DNA from: Priapulus caudatus
Taxonomy: Eukaryota > Priapulida > Priapulimorpha > Priapulimorphida > Priapulidae
Assembly (NCBI RefSeq): GCF_000485595.1
Contig: NW_014578632.1
Span: forward strand, 1-28,575
Direction of reading: 5' to 3'
Length of the DNA: 28,575 nucleotides
Shown here: positions 1-11,600 of the stretch, piece by piece
How positions within the stretch are numbered: position 1 is the stretch's first letter
How the letters are laid out: the number at the start of each line of letters is the position of its first letter
Translations under genes and position numbers: made by a program
The notes under the pieces: model-generated
Databases searched by the model: none
Told to the model about the DNA's origin: nothing
Seen by the model: the letters and a program-made list of their open reading frames with translations, nothing else

Positions 1-1365
1 GGAGGGGCGCAGGACGCCAGCCGCTTCAAAGTTATGATCCGTCGAACGTGGCCAAATAGGGTAAGCGCTGACATGGTAGCCCGGTGGCGCGTCCCTGCAA
101 CAGACGGCATGACTACCGGGCCACAAACTCATCCATAGTAGGCGTAAAGGTGACGAACGAGCCGCATATTGGTCACGCCGTCGCGTATCTTCCGATATAC
201 CATTGGGTACGGATACCAAGACAGCAAAACCACAAATTACAATTTTGTATTAAGACAAAGAGTTCGGGTCTATTGGATATATTGTGTGTTCGATATAGCT
301 CTATAGCCGGTTCCTATCTGTATTTTTATGTTTTCCATCGTTTGCTTTGTTATATTGTTGTCTTTTCAGATTAACCGTATTACTAACGTTGCATTTACAG
401 TGGGTAATTAAGATGTATCCTTGTTTCGCCATCCTTTTCCCTAGGCTTTTCCATTGCGATTCGAGTTGAGTGTCTGATGCAGTTTGTCAAAACCCCTGGG
501 TGATACGGAAAGATGTGCCACATTTTTCACTAGACAGCTTGCAACAAGTATCTCCCTCACTCGTTTCAAACGCGGGACTTTTCCATCCCTTCTCTACCCA
601 AGGATTACCATCGCCATCACACGTAAACAGGGGTCGCGGTTGCAGGCTTTGTAAAATATACAGCGCGCGTGTGCAGCACAGGTTACTGAACTATGTATCT
701 ATGGCCACCTGTTTTTGATGTTTGGCAACTCTGCGACTAATGTTTCAACTTTGTTAAGGTTTAATGTTTTTTAATGGATAACTGTAATTTTTTCGCGACG
801 GACACGTAACCTGGTCGAGAGAGAGCGAGCGGATTTGTTGTACCTGATAATTAACCAGGGAGCGCTCAAGCCATGGCGAGGCAGTTGGAACTGGCCTGTT
901 GTCTGGCGCTGGGTGGTTCGGTTGTTGCTTTTCGGAATGCCGGCGGGATGTACGGTTCTTTAGATGATATGCGTAGCTTGTCACGCGGTCTCCTAGCCCC
1001 GGGCGAGACACCGATTAGTATATACCAAAGTGCGCCGCGGGATTTTTGGACGGTGGCGAATATATAAATAGACACGCTCGGACAGGCAGGAAAGGAGAGT
1101 CGATTACCCAAGAGGAGATATACGCACGATGTCAGAAGATGTGTAGCTTACTATAAAAGTCCATGTGAAACAACTAAGATCGTGCGGACTAGGCGTCTAC
1201 TATGCTCACACTTAATTCTCGCGCGCTGTCGAAACTAGCGAGTCGAGGAAAAGAACGCAGTTCATCAAACTTTCGCAGTTACACATGATATCCGGTGCTT
1301 CCATCTTGTGACATATGTCCTCGTCCCAATAGCACGTGAGTCTATCGTCCGGGATCGCGCCAATC
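1..1365. other. 5' flank, no supported gene
   Basis: No convincing gene is seen. The plus frame from base 1 is open to about 141 (46 codons) and contains a possible donor (AGG then GTAAGC near 60), so it could be the tail of an exon from a gene to the left, but there is no homology to judge by. A 64-codon ORF at 873-1067 begins in a good Kozak context (gccATGG) and has a hydrophobic N-terminus; it is GC-richer than its surroundings, but no family is recognised and it may be chance. Confidence 0.4.
1061..1071 (+). promoter_or_regulatory. Candidate TATA box
   Basis: TATATAAATAG matches the eukaryotic TATA consensus closely. A start site would lie near 1090. No long ORF follows for over a kilobase, so this is either an upstream or alternative promoter for the gene beginning near 2.6 kb, a promoter of a non-coding transcript, or chance in AT-containing sequence. 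Confidence 0.3.
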
Positions 1366-2025
1366 GCCGAGTTTGGAGACATCCCCCGTGGGAGTGCGTT
1401 GACGCAATCCCCCGTGGAGTGCGTTTGAGATGAGACTCCCCGGAGGAGTTAGTTTGAAGACTCCCCCTGCGGAGTCATGCTTGTTTGAGACTTCCCCCTG
1501 CAGAGTCGTTTGGAATCCCCCTGGTGCGAGGTTTGGTAGAGACTTCGCCCCGTGGATTTTCGTTGGAGACTCCTCATGGCAGTTGTGATAGAAGACTCCC
1601 CCCATGGAGTTGTTAGAGACTCCCCCCGTGGAGTTGTTAGAGACTTCCCCCGTGGAGTTGTTAGAGACTCCCCCCGTGGAGTTGTTAGAGACTCCCCGAT
1701 AGAGTTCGCTGCTTAGAGATCTCCCCGCCGCTGGAGGTTGTTAGAGCGACTTTTCCCCGCCGTGGCATTGTTTAGGAGCACTCCCCCCATAGCGTGTGTT
1801 AGAGACTCCCCGTGAGTTCTGTTAGAGGACCTCCCCCGTGGAGAGGTTGTTAGAGACTCCCCCGTGGGAGTTGTTAGAGATTTCCCCCGTGGACGTTGTT
1901 AACGAGACCTCTCCCGTGGCAGTTGCTTTGAGAGGAGACTCCCCCCGTGGAGTTGTTTGAGACTTCCCCCGGGGAGTTAGATAGGTCTTTTTCCGTGGGG
2001 CTAGTTCGGGTATCCCCCGTTTGGG
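1366..2025. repeat. 24-bp GC-rich minisatellite
   Basis: About 27 degenerate copies of a 24-bp unit, cleanest at 1610-1700, where AGAGACTCCCCCCGTGGAGT plus TGTT repeats exactly. Each unit contains a small inverted repeat (ACTCC ... GGAGT), so single strands could form serial hairpins. Because 24 is a multiple of three, the minus strand stays open and reads as an eight-residue repeat; this is a by-product of the period and not evidence of a protein. Copies at both ends are more diverged, as expected of an old array. Confidence 0.9.
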
Positions 2026-2459
2026 TTGATACTGTCATTGACACTGGCGGCGCTTCTCCAATCCGGCTAGGCATTGGGTAGAAAGGGTATATTACAGTAG
2101 TACGTCTCGGGGGATCATAAGGTTTGGGGAAATTTTTCTAGGACGTAAATTATGTTTTTGTTTTGACCTCCAGTTGGGGGGGGAGGAGAGAGTTTCGAAC
2201 CCGCTGTACAAGCGGATTAAAGCCAAGCAACAGGCCACACGTATTCCATGTAAATACGTCGAGCAGAGGCATAACTCGGCAGGGGAAGAACCAAGTATCC
2301 TGCCAGTATGCGTGAACGATTGTGTTGCGCTATGAGCAATGGTAGCAGCAGCACATATCAATATACTGTGGAAAGTGTACATAGTGCATTGAGCATGTAG
2401 TACGGGGGTATTACAGACTGACCGCCAGGACTCTGCTCCGAAGGAGGGGAGAGTGTAAG
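2026..2459. other. Spacer between minisatellite and gene
   Basis: Unique-looking sequence with a G run at 2175-2185. A minus-strand ORF (2092-2475) has no recognisable domain. A GGGTTCGAAACTC-like box on the minus strand near 2190-2202 resembles a pol III B box, but no A box at the proper distance was found. Confidence 0.4.
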
Positions 2460-2479
2460 ATGTCTGTACCGTCACTTAC

Positions 2480-2519
2480 GAGTCGAAGCCGTTCGACGGG
2501 ATTCTACAGGCTTCGACTC
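2480..2519. promoter_or_regulatory. Perfect 11-bp inverted repeat upstream of TATA
   Basis: GAGTCGAAGCC at 2480-2490 is exactly complementary to GGCTTCGACTC at 2509-2519, with an 18-base spacer. It lies about 40 bases upstream of a TATA motif. It could be a binding site for a dimeric factor or an RNA hairpin if transcription starts further upstream. The first half recurs in part (CGACTCGGGG) near 2571. Confidence 0.4.
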
Positions 2520-2559
2520 AGGATTCGCGGCAAGCCAGGCAAGGCCACGGCGGCTAGCA

Positions 2560-2592
2560 TATATAAGGATCGACTCGGGGTGCTTCACTCCA
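2560..2592 (+). promoter_or_regulatory. Candidate core promoter of the Ulp1-PHD gene
   Basis: TATATAAG at 2560-2567 is followed about 27 bases later by TCACTC, close to the animal initiator. A start here would give an 80-90 base leader before the ATG at 2673. If it is used, the in-frame ATG at 2460 would be excluded. Confidence 0.4.
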
Positions 2593-2672
2593 CCAGACGA
2601 CCAGGAGAACCTACTGTGCATTACTGTGCATTGTGTGTTAAGGATCCAACCTTACAAGCAGACAATAACAAT

Positions 2673-5600
2673 ATGACGGCGGTGGCTGTACCGCTCATTC
2701 CCTTGCCGCTGTCACGTCCCCGCCCATGGACCGACATCTGGCACCCTGTGTCTGAACCTGAGGGAGATCATGGAGCTCTTGGATGGGTCTCAACATTTGA
2801 GGAAGCGTGCGAAGTAAAAAAACACTTCGAGGTTTTTGCCTCTCTGACGTTTGTGTCGGAAAGGCATAATTCCTTTCCAGAAGGTGAGTCATAATACCTT
2901 GGTCCTTGCCTTGGCTTTACTTTAGTTATTTACTATTTAGTCCTTTACTTAAATAGTTTTTAGTTTTGTAGTTTAGTTCACGTGCAACACAAGAACACGT
3001 ATCACCGACACGCGTATACGCACGCACACACGTCGCACACACGCGCTCACGCACACACATCGCACACACGTGCTCACGCACACACGCGCTCACGTACACA
3101 CGTCGCACACACGCGCTCACGTCGCACACACGCCTAACGCACACCACGTCGCACACACGCGCTCACGCACACACGTCGCACACACGCACTCACGCACACA
3201 TGTCGCACACACGCGCTCACGCACACGTCGCACACACGTGCTCACGCACACACGCGCTCGCGCACACACGTCGCACATGTCGCACACACGCGCTCAGGCA
3301 CACGTCTATGGCAAGCCATTTGTATCATAATTCGACAAACCACGGTTCCTCGCACGAAACCTAGTTTTTCGTGCTCAGAAACCAGGGTTCTTGCCATGAA
3401 ACTAGGTTTCGTGGCACGAAACCTGGTTTCTAGCCTATAACCGCAGTTATAGCTGGAATCTTAGTTTCGTGAACAGAAACTAGGTTTTGGAGCAAGAACC
3501 TAGGTTTCAGCAAGAAACCCACTTTCAACCGCGCCATTTGTATCATAATTCGAGAAACCACGGTTCCTCGCACGAAACCAGGTTTCGTGTTCACAAAACC
3601 TAGTTTCTTGCTCAAGAAACCAGGGTTATTGCCATGAAACTAGGTTTCATGGCATGAAACCTGGTTTCTAGCCCTATAACCGCAGTTATAGCTGGATTCT
3701 TAATTTCTTGAGCAAGAAACTAGGTTTGGGAGCAAGAACCTAGGTTTCAGCAAGAAACCTACTTTCAACGTCGCCATTTGTATCATAATTCGAGAAACCA
3801 TAGTTTCGAGCGACGAAACCAGGTTTCGTGCTCACAAAACCAGGTTTCTTGCCATGAAACTAGGTTTCATGGCATGAAACCTGGTTCTAGCCTATAACCG
3901 CAGTTATAGCTGGAATCTTAGTTTCTTGAGCAAGAAACTAGGTTTTGGGAGCAAGAAACCCACTTTCAACCGCGCCATTTGTATCATAATTCGAGAAACC
4001 ATAGTTTCGAGCGACGAAAACCTTAGTTTCGTCGTTGCTAAGGCCTGTATCTAGGATTCGTAATCCCGAGCGTGACGTCAGCGTAGTTCAGCCACTCGGG
4101 CCACTGCTCAGTAAATACTATAGAAATTAACATACTAGTTAGGCTAATTAATTGAATATTGTACAATAAATTAAATATGCTGTGCTATTAAATGTATGAG
4201 ACTGTACGTGCGTGTATCTGCGTGTACGCCGCGTGCACGTGCGTGTACCCGCGTGTTACGTGCGTGTACCAGCGTGTACCCGCCGGTGCCGTGCGTGTAC
4301 CAGCGTGTACGTGCGTGTACCGCGTGTACGTGCGTGTACCGCGCTGCAGACGCGTGCACACGCGTGCACGTGCGTGCACGTGCGTGTACCGCGTGCACGT
4401 TGCGTGTACCGCGTGTACGTGCGCTGTACGTGCGAGTACTGTGCGTGTGCCCGCGTGCACGTGCGTGTACCAGCGTGTACGTGCGTGTACGTGCGTGTAC
4501 CCGCGTGTACGTGCGTGTACGTGCGTGTACGTGCGTGTACGTGCGTGTGCCCGCGTGTACGTGCGTGTACCAGCGTGTACGTGCGTGTACCCGCGTGCAC
4601 CCACGCGTGTACGTGCGTGTACGTGCGTGTACCCGCGTACACGTGGGTACACGCACGTACACGCGTTGCACGCGGTACACGCACGTACACGCGTCTGCAC
4701 GCGGGTACACGCGGGCACACGCACGTACACGCTGGTACACGCACGTGCACGCGGGTACACGCTGGTACACGCACGTACACGCGGGTACACGCACGTGCAC
4801 GCGGGTACACGCAGATACACGCACGTACACTCTCATACATTTAATAGCACAGCATATTTAATTTATTTATACAATATTTAATTAATTAGCCTAACTAGTA
4901 TGTTATTTCTATAGTATTTACTGAGCAGTGGCCCCGAGTGGCTGAACTACGCTGACGTCACGCTCGGGATTACGAATCCTAGATACGGCCTTAGCAACGA
5001 CGAAACTAGGTTCGTCGCGTCGAAACTATGGTTTCTCGAATTATGATACAAATGGCGCGGTTGAAAGTGGGTTTCTTGCCTCCAAAACCTAGTTTTTGCT
5101 CAAGAAACTAAGATTCCAGCTATAACTGCGGTTATAGGGCTAGAACCAGGTTTCATGCCATGAAAACCTAGTTTCATGGCAATAAACGGCGTTTTGTGAG
5201 CACGAAAACCTGGTTTCGTCGCTCGAAAACTATGGTTTCTCGAATTATGATACAAATGGCGCGCGTTGAAAGTAGGTTTCTTGCTGAAACCTAGGTTCTT
5301 GCTCCCAAAACCTAGTTTCTTGCTCAAGAAACTAAGATTCCAGCTATAACTGCGGTTATAGGGCTAGAAACCAAGTTTCGTGCCACGAAACCTAGTTTCA
5401 TGGCAAGAACCCTGGTTTCTTGAGCCAAGAAGCTAGGTTTTGTGAACACGAAACCTGGTTTCGTGCGAGGAACCGTGGCGGGTTTCTCGAATTATGATAC
5501 AAATGGCTTGCCATACACGTCACACACACGCGCTCACGCACACACGCGCTAACGCACACACGTCGCACACACGCGCTCACGCACACGCGCTCAGCACACA

Positions 5601-8600
5601 TGTATGCGCTCACGCACACACGCGCTCACGCACACGTCACACACACGCGCCTCACGCACACACGCCGCTAACGCACACACGCGCTAACGCAACACACGTC
5701 GCACACACGCACTCACCACACATGTCGCACACACGCGCTCACGCACACGTCACACACGCGCGCCTCACGCACACACGCGCTAACGTACACACGTCGCGCT
5801 CACGCACACACGTCGCACACACGCGCTCACGCACACACGTCGCACACACGCGCTCACGCACACACGTCGCACACACGCGCTCACGCACACACGTCGCACA
5901 CACGCGCTCACGCACACACATCATACACACGCGCTCAGCACACATGTATGCGCTCACGCACACACGCGCTCACGCACACACGTTCATTTCACGAATTACG
6001 AAATCTGGTCTGAAATTGTTTACTTGCTTGCCCGACGGGCAAGCCACCCTGGCCTTTAACTAGTCTTTCCAAACAATTACTAGTCCCGGGCTAGCGGGCT
6101 AGCGGCTAATTCGACCCCTGATTATACCTATGCAATACCTTTTAGAGGCAAACGTCGCATCGACGATGCCGTATAGCTAAAAATGATACCCTTTCAACAT
6201 CTTTTTTTGAACGCAGGTGCGCAGCCAGTCATGTTGAGTGTTCACTAAAACAACAAACTTAAATGTCCTTTTTTTTCCCCATACATGATACAGGACCCAA
6301 ACAAAAGATCAGATTTTCAGATTCCGTCATTGAAGGTGATGGTACACCTTTCTTTCTGCGAGGACGATGGGAATACTCATGTATGTTTGGACGAGACAAG
6401 CATGCAGCCAGGAACAAGAAAGCAGCAGAGGAGGAAAAAATACAACATAAGGTAACAATGAATCTTGTTCAGATGGACTGCATATGAGCCCCTCCACTGC
6501 ATGTCTGTTAAAATGCAGTTGAATCATGACTACATCAATCACCCTTTTTTAATGCAAACTATTCCATAACTTGAGGTCCCATCTACAGCTATGTCTATAT
6601 TCCAGATAGGTACAGGCTTCTGCCCAGGATTTTTTAGTGGCAGGCGCATCCAGTGATGCAAGCGCCGTAGGCGCGAAGCTAATCTAGGGGGGTCCGGGGG
6701 CATGCCACCCCATAAAATTTTTGATTTTGGATAGTCTGAAATTCAATTTCCTGCATTCTGAGCAATAAAAAGCCCATATATCCGACTTTTTTATATTTTA
6801 TTTTTATCAAAAATTAGTGCTGGGCGGAGATATATAGTGCCGGGCGGCAACCGCGAGTGCTGGACAAACCCGCCCGCCGTGTACCAAGTAAGTACAATGA
6901 GTAAGTGAATATCCCTTTGCATTTTTACTCATATTTCAGCCAAAAAACATCCAATTAACGTGAAATTTTCCCACATTACTTTGTGGACATATCAGATCAC
7001 TCCAATACACATTTTATTAATCACTCATCACTTTTTAAACTTGCAAACAAAGTAACTTTGTCGACATGTGCAAAAAATGATGAGTGGTTGATACAATGTA
7101 TATTGTTGTTATCTGATATGTCAACTTGGCGTTGTGTGAAAATTTCAAGTTAAATGGACGTTATATGGCCTACTAATGAGCAAAAATGCAAAGTGCAGCT
7201 CTACTAACTATAAATTATTTCTTCTTCTGTTTGTTTACTTACAGCAAGATCATCCAACCTGCAAAAAGAAAGCCAAGAAAATGCAGTCGTCAAAGAAGAT
7301 GGGATGTCCAGCAAAACTCCACATGAGGGAAGTAGCACGCATCGTGGATTTTAAGGTAGCCAAATGTTTAATTAAGTACATACATATCACTGGCCTTGTT
7401 ACTTATCACTGAACTAATAATCAATGCACATACAAGAAATTGTATAATAACACATTTAGAAGGAAATACAAAAAACATAATTGAAAGATTATTGTGCTAG
7501 GTAAGCCTAAGCCAAAAGTCCTTTGTTATCGGGATAAGGCCCATGTAGGATGTCTTATTTTAGGAGGAAAATGTGCAATCTTACGCCCATCAAGCTATGA
7601 GTGTAACACAATTTTGTATAATATAGCTGTTCAGGCAAGTGAAATCATGTATTTTCAGATGGTAAGAGAAGCTTGTGACATCTATGTATTAATTTGTAAA
7701 GCATTTTGGGCCTTCGAAATGCCCTGAACGGTACTTTGATACCAGCAAGTCCCTAAGTATAAGATATGTTACAACATGTTTGGTTTTGTCCCTTTTCTTG
7801 CTGATATTTTGGTTATAATGGACTTTATCACATGTAATTATATTTGTATCCATACTTTTTTCTCTGCAGGTTGACAAGGCTTCTACCACCTATCTACAGA
7901 AAAAGACCAGTCAGAGAGTGAAAGAGGCCATGGCAAGAGGTGATGCCCTTCAAATAGAGAAGAGAATTTATATTCAGCTTCCTAGTGATGAGGACCACAG
8001 AAATGTCCACAGTCTGGGAGAGGTAGGTTTTTAATGTTGGTAATTAATTATGATTTTAATGATCACATTCGTGATTAAGAAACATATCATAATTGATCCA
8101 TGTATATATTCATAATCTAGCCTATAATATCTCCTAGCCTGCACTGCCAGTGCCAATATTTCCTAAGAACCAAGCTGTCGTGCAAACATATCTTTGTTGT
8201 GTTGACTCATCAGGGTTTGAAGAGCGAGTGTCTGCCAGCATCCTTCAATTCCCCATTCAACACTTCAGCAGGGGAGACTGGAGTGAAAATCTCTGCCGAT
8301 GATCCCTCTGATTGCGCAACAAAGGACATCCTGTTGCCAATCAGAGGGGCACCACTCAAACGACTGGCAGGCCATTGTCGCGAGAAGCTTTCCTTGCTAC
8401 GAGATCTAACGTATCTTTGTAATGATGGGGAGGCTCTCACTGAAATGTGGGAAAAGCTGCATACCATGGTAGAAACTACGAGGCAATCATTGCCAATTGA
8501 TGGAACCTTTGATATCCCAAATGGTAGGTCAAAGTCTTGTATTCAATAGAGGCAAGTTATTTAACCACTGGCATAGCAGCAGTCTCAACGGTGGTTACAT

Positions 8601-11600
8601 AACACACTGTTGTGTGTATCGTCAGGGCTTCTTTACAGTGTGATTAAAATTATGTGCACAAACCTAAATGTTTATTCATTAACAGGGGCTGACAATCTGG
8701 TAAAGGTTTTAAATAGGGACCCAGCTATGCCAAAAATGCCAGACCAATCATCCCGCTACCATGTAGCAGGCGATGTCTTGGAGCATAAGGACTTTGAGAC
8801 ATTAACAAATCCCAACTGGCTGAACGACAAGGTATAAGACCTTTTCAAGCAAGGTAGCAAAGTAATATTTTTCATAAATATTGATGCAAACGTTGAGTTA
8901 CATGTGTAATAACATTCCAAAAACACAGGTAGGTGGTCCCTCCAGTAGGTGACGCGTGCACCACAGAAACAAACTAGCTTAACAAACAAACCCCTGCTTT
9001 GTGAAACAGTTACGCTTGTTTAAGAACTAAAACGCTATTATGTTTTGTGTGTATTCTTACAGGTGATCAATGCCTACCTGCTTCTCCTCCGTAATCAGGC
9101 CAACAGAGAGGATGAGGGCCACATCTATGTTATCCCTTCATATGTTCCTGTCCAATGGAGCAGTAGCAATCTTCAGCCATGGTTTTTCAAAAAGGTATGA
9201 AAATGCACACAGATTGCTGTAAAAAAGCCAACTTGCCATACTGTCTTACTGAAGAAACAACACATGAATGCAAATACACTGGCTTCAAACTTGGGATTGG
9301 GTCTATTGAAAACACATGAAGCACCGATTTAAGTATGAAAATGTACAGAGAAATTTAGATTCAGACAATAAACATCTAAGATATAGCTTATATTATTCAT
9401 ACTCACAACATTAATTTCTTCTTCATCAGGTGAAACTTCACATGTTCCAGTGGCTGTTAATTCCAATAAATGTTGACAACAGCCACTGGATACTTTTGTG
9501 TGCCAGTCCGGCAAAGAGGACAGTGTCTTTGCTGGATTCGCTGCCTGGGAGAGACAACTCGAGGTACCTGGAGCAGTTCAGGTGAGTCACATATTACAAC
9601 ATATATTAGTCAAAGATTGAGGAATTGTGAGCATTTTGCCTGGAGCATTATAGCTCACAGCGGGAGTTCACTTGATGAAGACCACGATGGGGGTTTTCAA
9701 TCACAACGCAAGAAATACGTAATGATAGTTTTACTATTATAGGATTATAAAAACTTGGCCAGGAATCCGCCTACTAACTGATATATTTGAAAAATTAAAA
9801 AACTGATTTGCTGCAAATCGATCGCCAACGCGGAACGCGCATACGCTACGTGAAAAAGTCCACGTGGTCCCCATATGCTATCCGGTATGTGGCCCGTATG
9901 CGGGCTTGTCGATATCTCCAGCCCAGCGCGGACAGATGTGAACGGGCGGTGGATTTATACATTTCACGGGTGGCCATTGGATTTCTTCCGATATTTCTTC
10001 ATTTAACGATGCCTAGGTTCGGATTTTACCACACAAGCCCTTTTTAAGTACTTATTCAATAATATTGATCAATTAGTTTGGCCAATATAGATATTTTCAG
10101 TAACTTTTCCAAAACTGTTATTTATCTTTAAATGTATAACTTAGCTATATTTGAAATACTCATATTTCATGATCACAATGATGTCTCTTTCTGCAATATG
10201 TGCAACAATGCTATTTTAAAGTTTATAATAGGTGTAAAAGTCAGAATAATGACAAGATTTCAGTCCTCAAATTATCTTTTATGACATATACCGACCATTA
10301 CTATAGGGTAAAAAGCCCTCTTCTAACATAATGAATGACAACCCTCATTTCGTATTACAAATAGCAACCATCATATTACAAATAAGAACCCTTTTCTATA
10401 ATTATGCATGGCAGTCCGTATGAATAATGACCACTTTTTGAATGATGAATATGGGTCTTTATGAATAGCGAGCAGTCACCAGGTAGATGAAAGGTAATCT
10501 CTCTGCTGGCGGTGTAATAGTTTTCTTGTCATAGCAGTACATAACGCTATTGGCAACTAATGATGATTAGGAACTTGTATGAGAGACCTATTTATTTTGC
10601 ATAAAGGTAATATCTTTAAAAATAACTTGAAAAAAGTAGCGACAATGTTAAAGTAAAGCTTTCTTCTTTCTCACCTGGTTTTGAGATAGTTTGATTTTTC
10701 ATTTGAATACAAAAGGAAGTACATGGATCTTCGCAGTGAGGCTACGGGAGAGCTGGCAGGCCACTGGGTGGAGGATCGACAGCTGCAGTCAGCAAGGCAG
10801 ACTGACGGGGCTTCGTGTGGAGCATTTGTTCTACTGGTAATTGATTCTAATGATTTGACTTTGTTTCATTAAAATAAACGTCCTTAAATCAGCTCGCCTG
10901 GCATTCACTCACTTAACAATGGCTTTTTACAATAATAGTTTGACAGCATCAGCATTCCCTACACTGTTTAAGGTGACTCTTAAATAAAATTGCAGTATAG
11001 ATTCTCGGATGTATCTGATTCTATGGCTAAATAAGCTATCACAATTACTCAATCATTTACAATTAAACAATATATTCTTTACAAAGCAGATTTTATGTTT
11101 GTATTTTGAAATTTCTCGAGTGTCTCAAATATCTAATATTTTTGCTCCTTAATATTGTTTTTCATTCTAGGGGTACAAATGGCATACTGTACCTTGATTT
11201 AGGTCCAACTCGGAACTTAAGTTCAACTTACGATCTTTATGAAGCACCCACAAGGCAAAATAAAAGTGCAATGTTTTAGGCAGGACCATGTTGTGTAAAG
11301 CTAAGTGGCAAACTGCCCATTGCTAGAAGTATAATTTAAAATGTTACACACCATATTTTAGAACATTTTGGACAAAATATGAATGTGAATAGGTGACTTA
11401 AATATTTTTTTATTTGCAGAATGGTCTTGCCATCTCAATGAAGGTAGATCCAGCTTCATTGAATCAGAAGCATGCTATAAGCATGCGGCGCCATGTCCTG
11501 CAACAGCTTCTGGCAGCATCGGTAAAGCCGCCTTCACAGAGGACAATCTGTGACGCAGTTGGGTGTTGCGAGCCACCACTCCCAACCAACTGGGTGGCGT

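Larger units (their letters stand above)
2884..6293 (+). other. Intron 1 of the Ulp1-PHD gene
   Basis: This 3.4-kb intron begins GTGAGT and ends in a pyrimidine-rich tract plus ATACAG. It is the largest intron and is mostly filled by minisatellites and a giant palindrome. The upstream exon leaves one base of a codon (G) and the next exon starts with two (GA), which form Gly71. This phase match, and the CaRF-like sequence on both sides, are the evidence that the two exons belong together. Confidence 0.7.

Noticed and set aside
84-374. 96-codon ORF at the left edge
   Set aside because: No recognisable motif, poor start context and typical chance length.
1111-1131. AAGAGGAGATATAC followed by ATG, resembling a bacterial ribosome-binding site
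   Set aside because: The ATG opens only five codons and everything else in the window is eukaryotic; chance likeness.
1366-2025. CRISPR-like array
   Set aside because: Contiguous 24-bp repeats without unique spacers in a eukaryotic context; an ordinary minisatellite.
2165-2240. Possible tRNA or SINE (B-box-like GGGTTCGAAACTC on the minus strand)
   Set aside because: No A box at the required distance and no cloverleaf could be drawn.
3070-3330. His/Thr/Arg-rich ORFs in the CA minisatellites (also 5494-6063)
   Set aside because: The 27-bp period equals nine codons, so the frame stays open by itself; located in an intron.
4171-4881. Six overlapping ORFs of about 200 codons on both strands
   Set aside because: They are all produced by the 10-bp repeat, which lacks stop codons in most frames; low-complexity composition and no start or splice context.
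7494-7727. 77-codon ORF as an extra exon of the main gene
   Set aside because: No suitable splice sites, and the flanking exons already join in phase within one domain.
9808-10047. 79-codon ORF in intron 8
   Set aside because: Composition follows a local GC-rich patch; it would separate the Asp and Cys parts of the protease.
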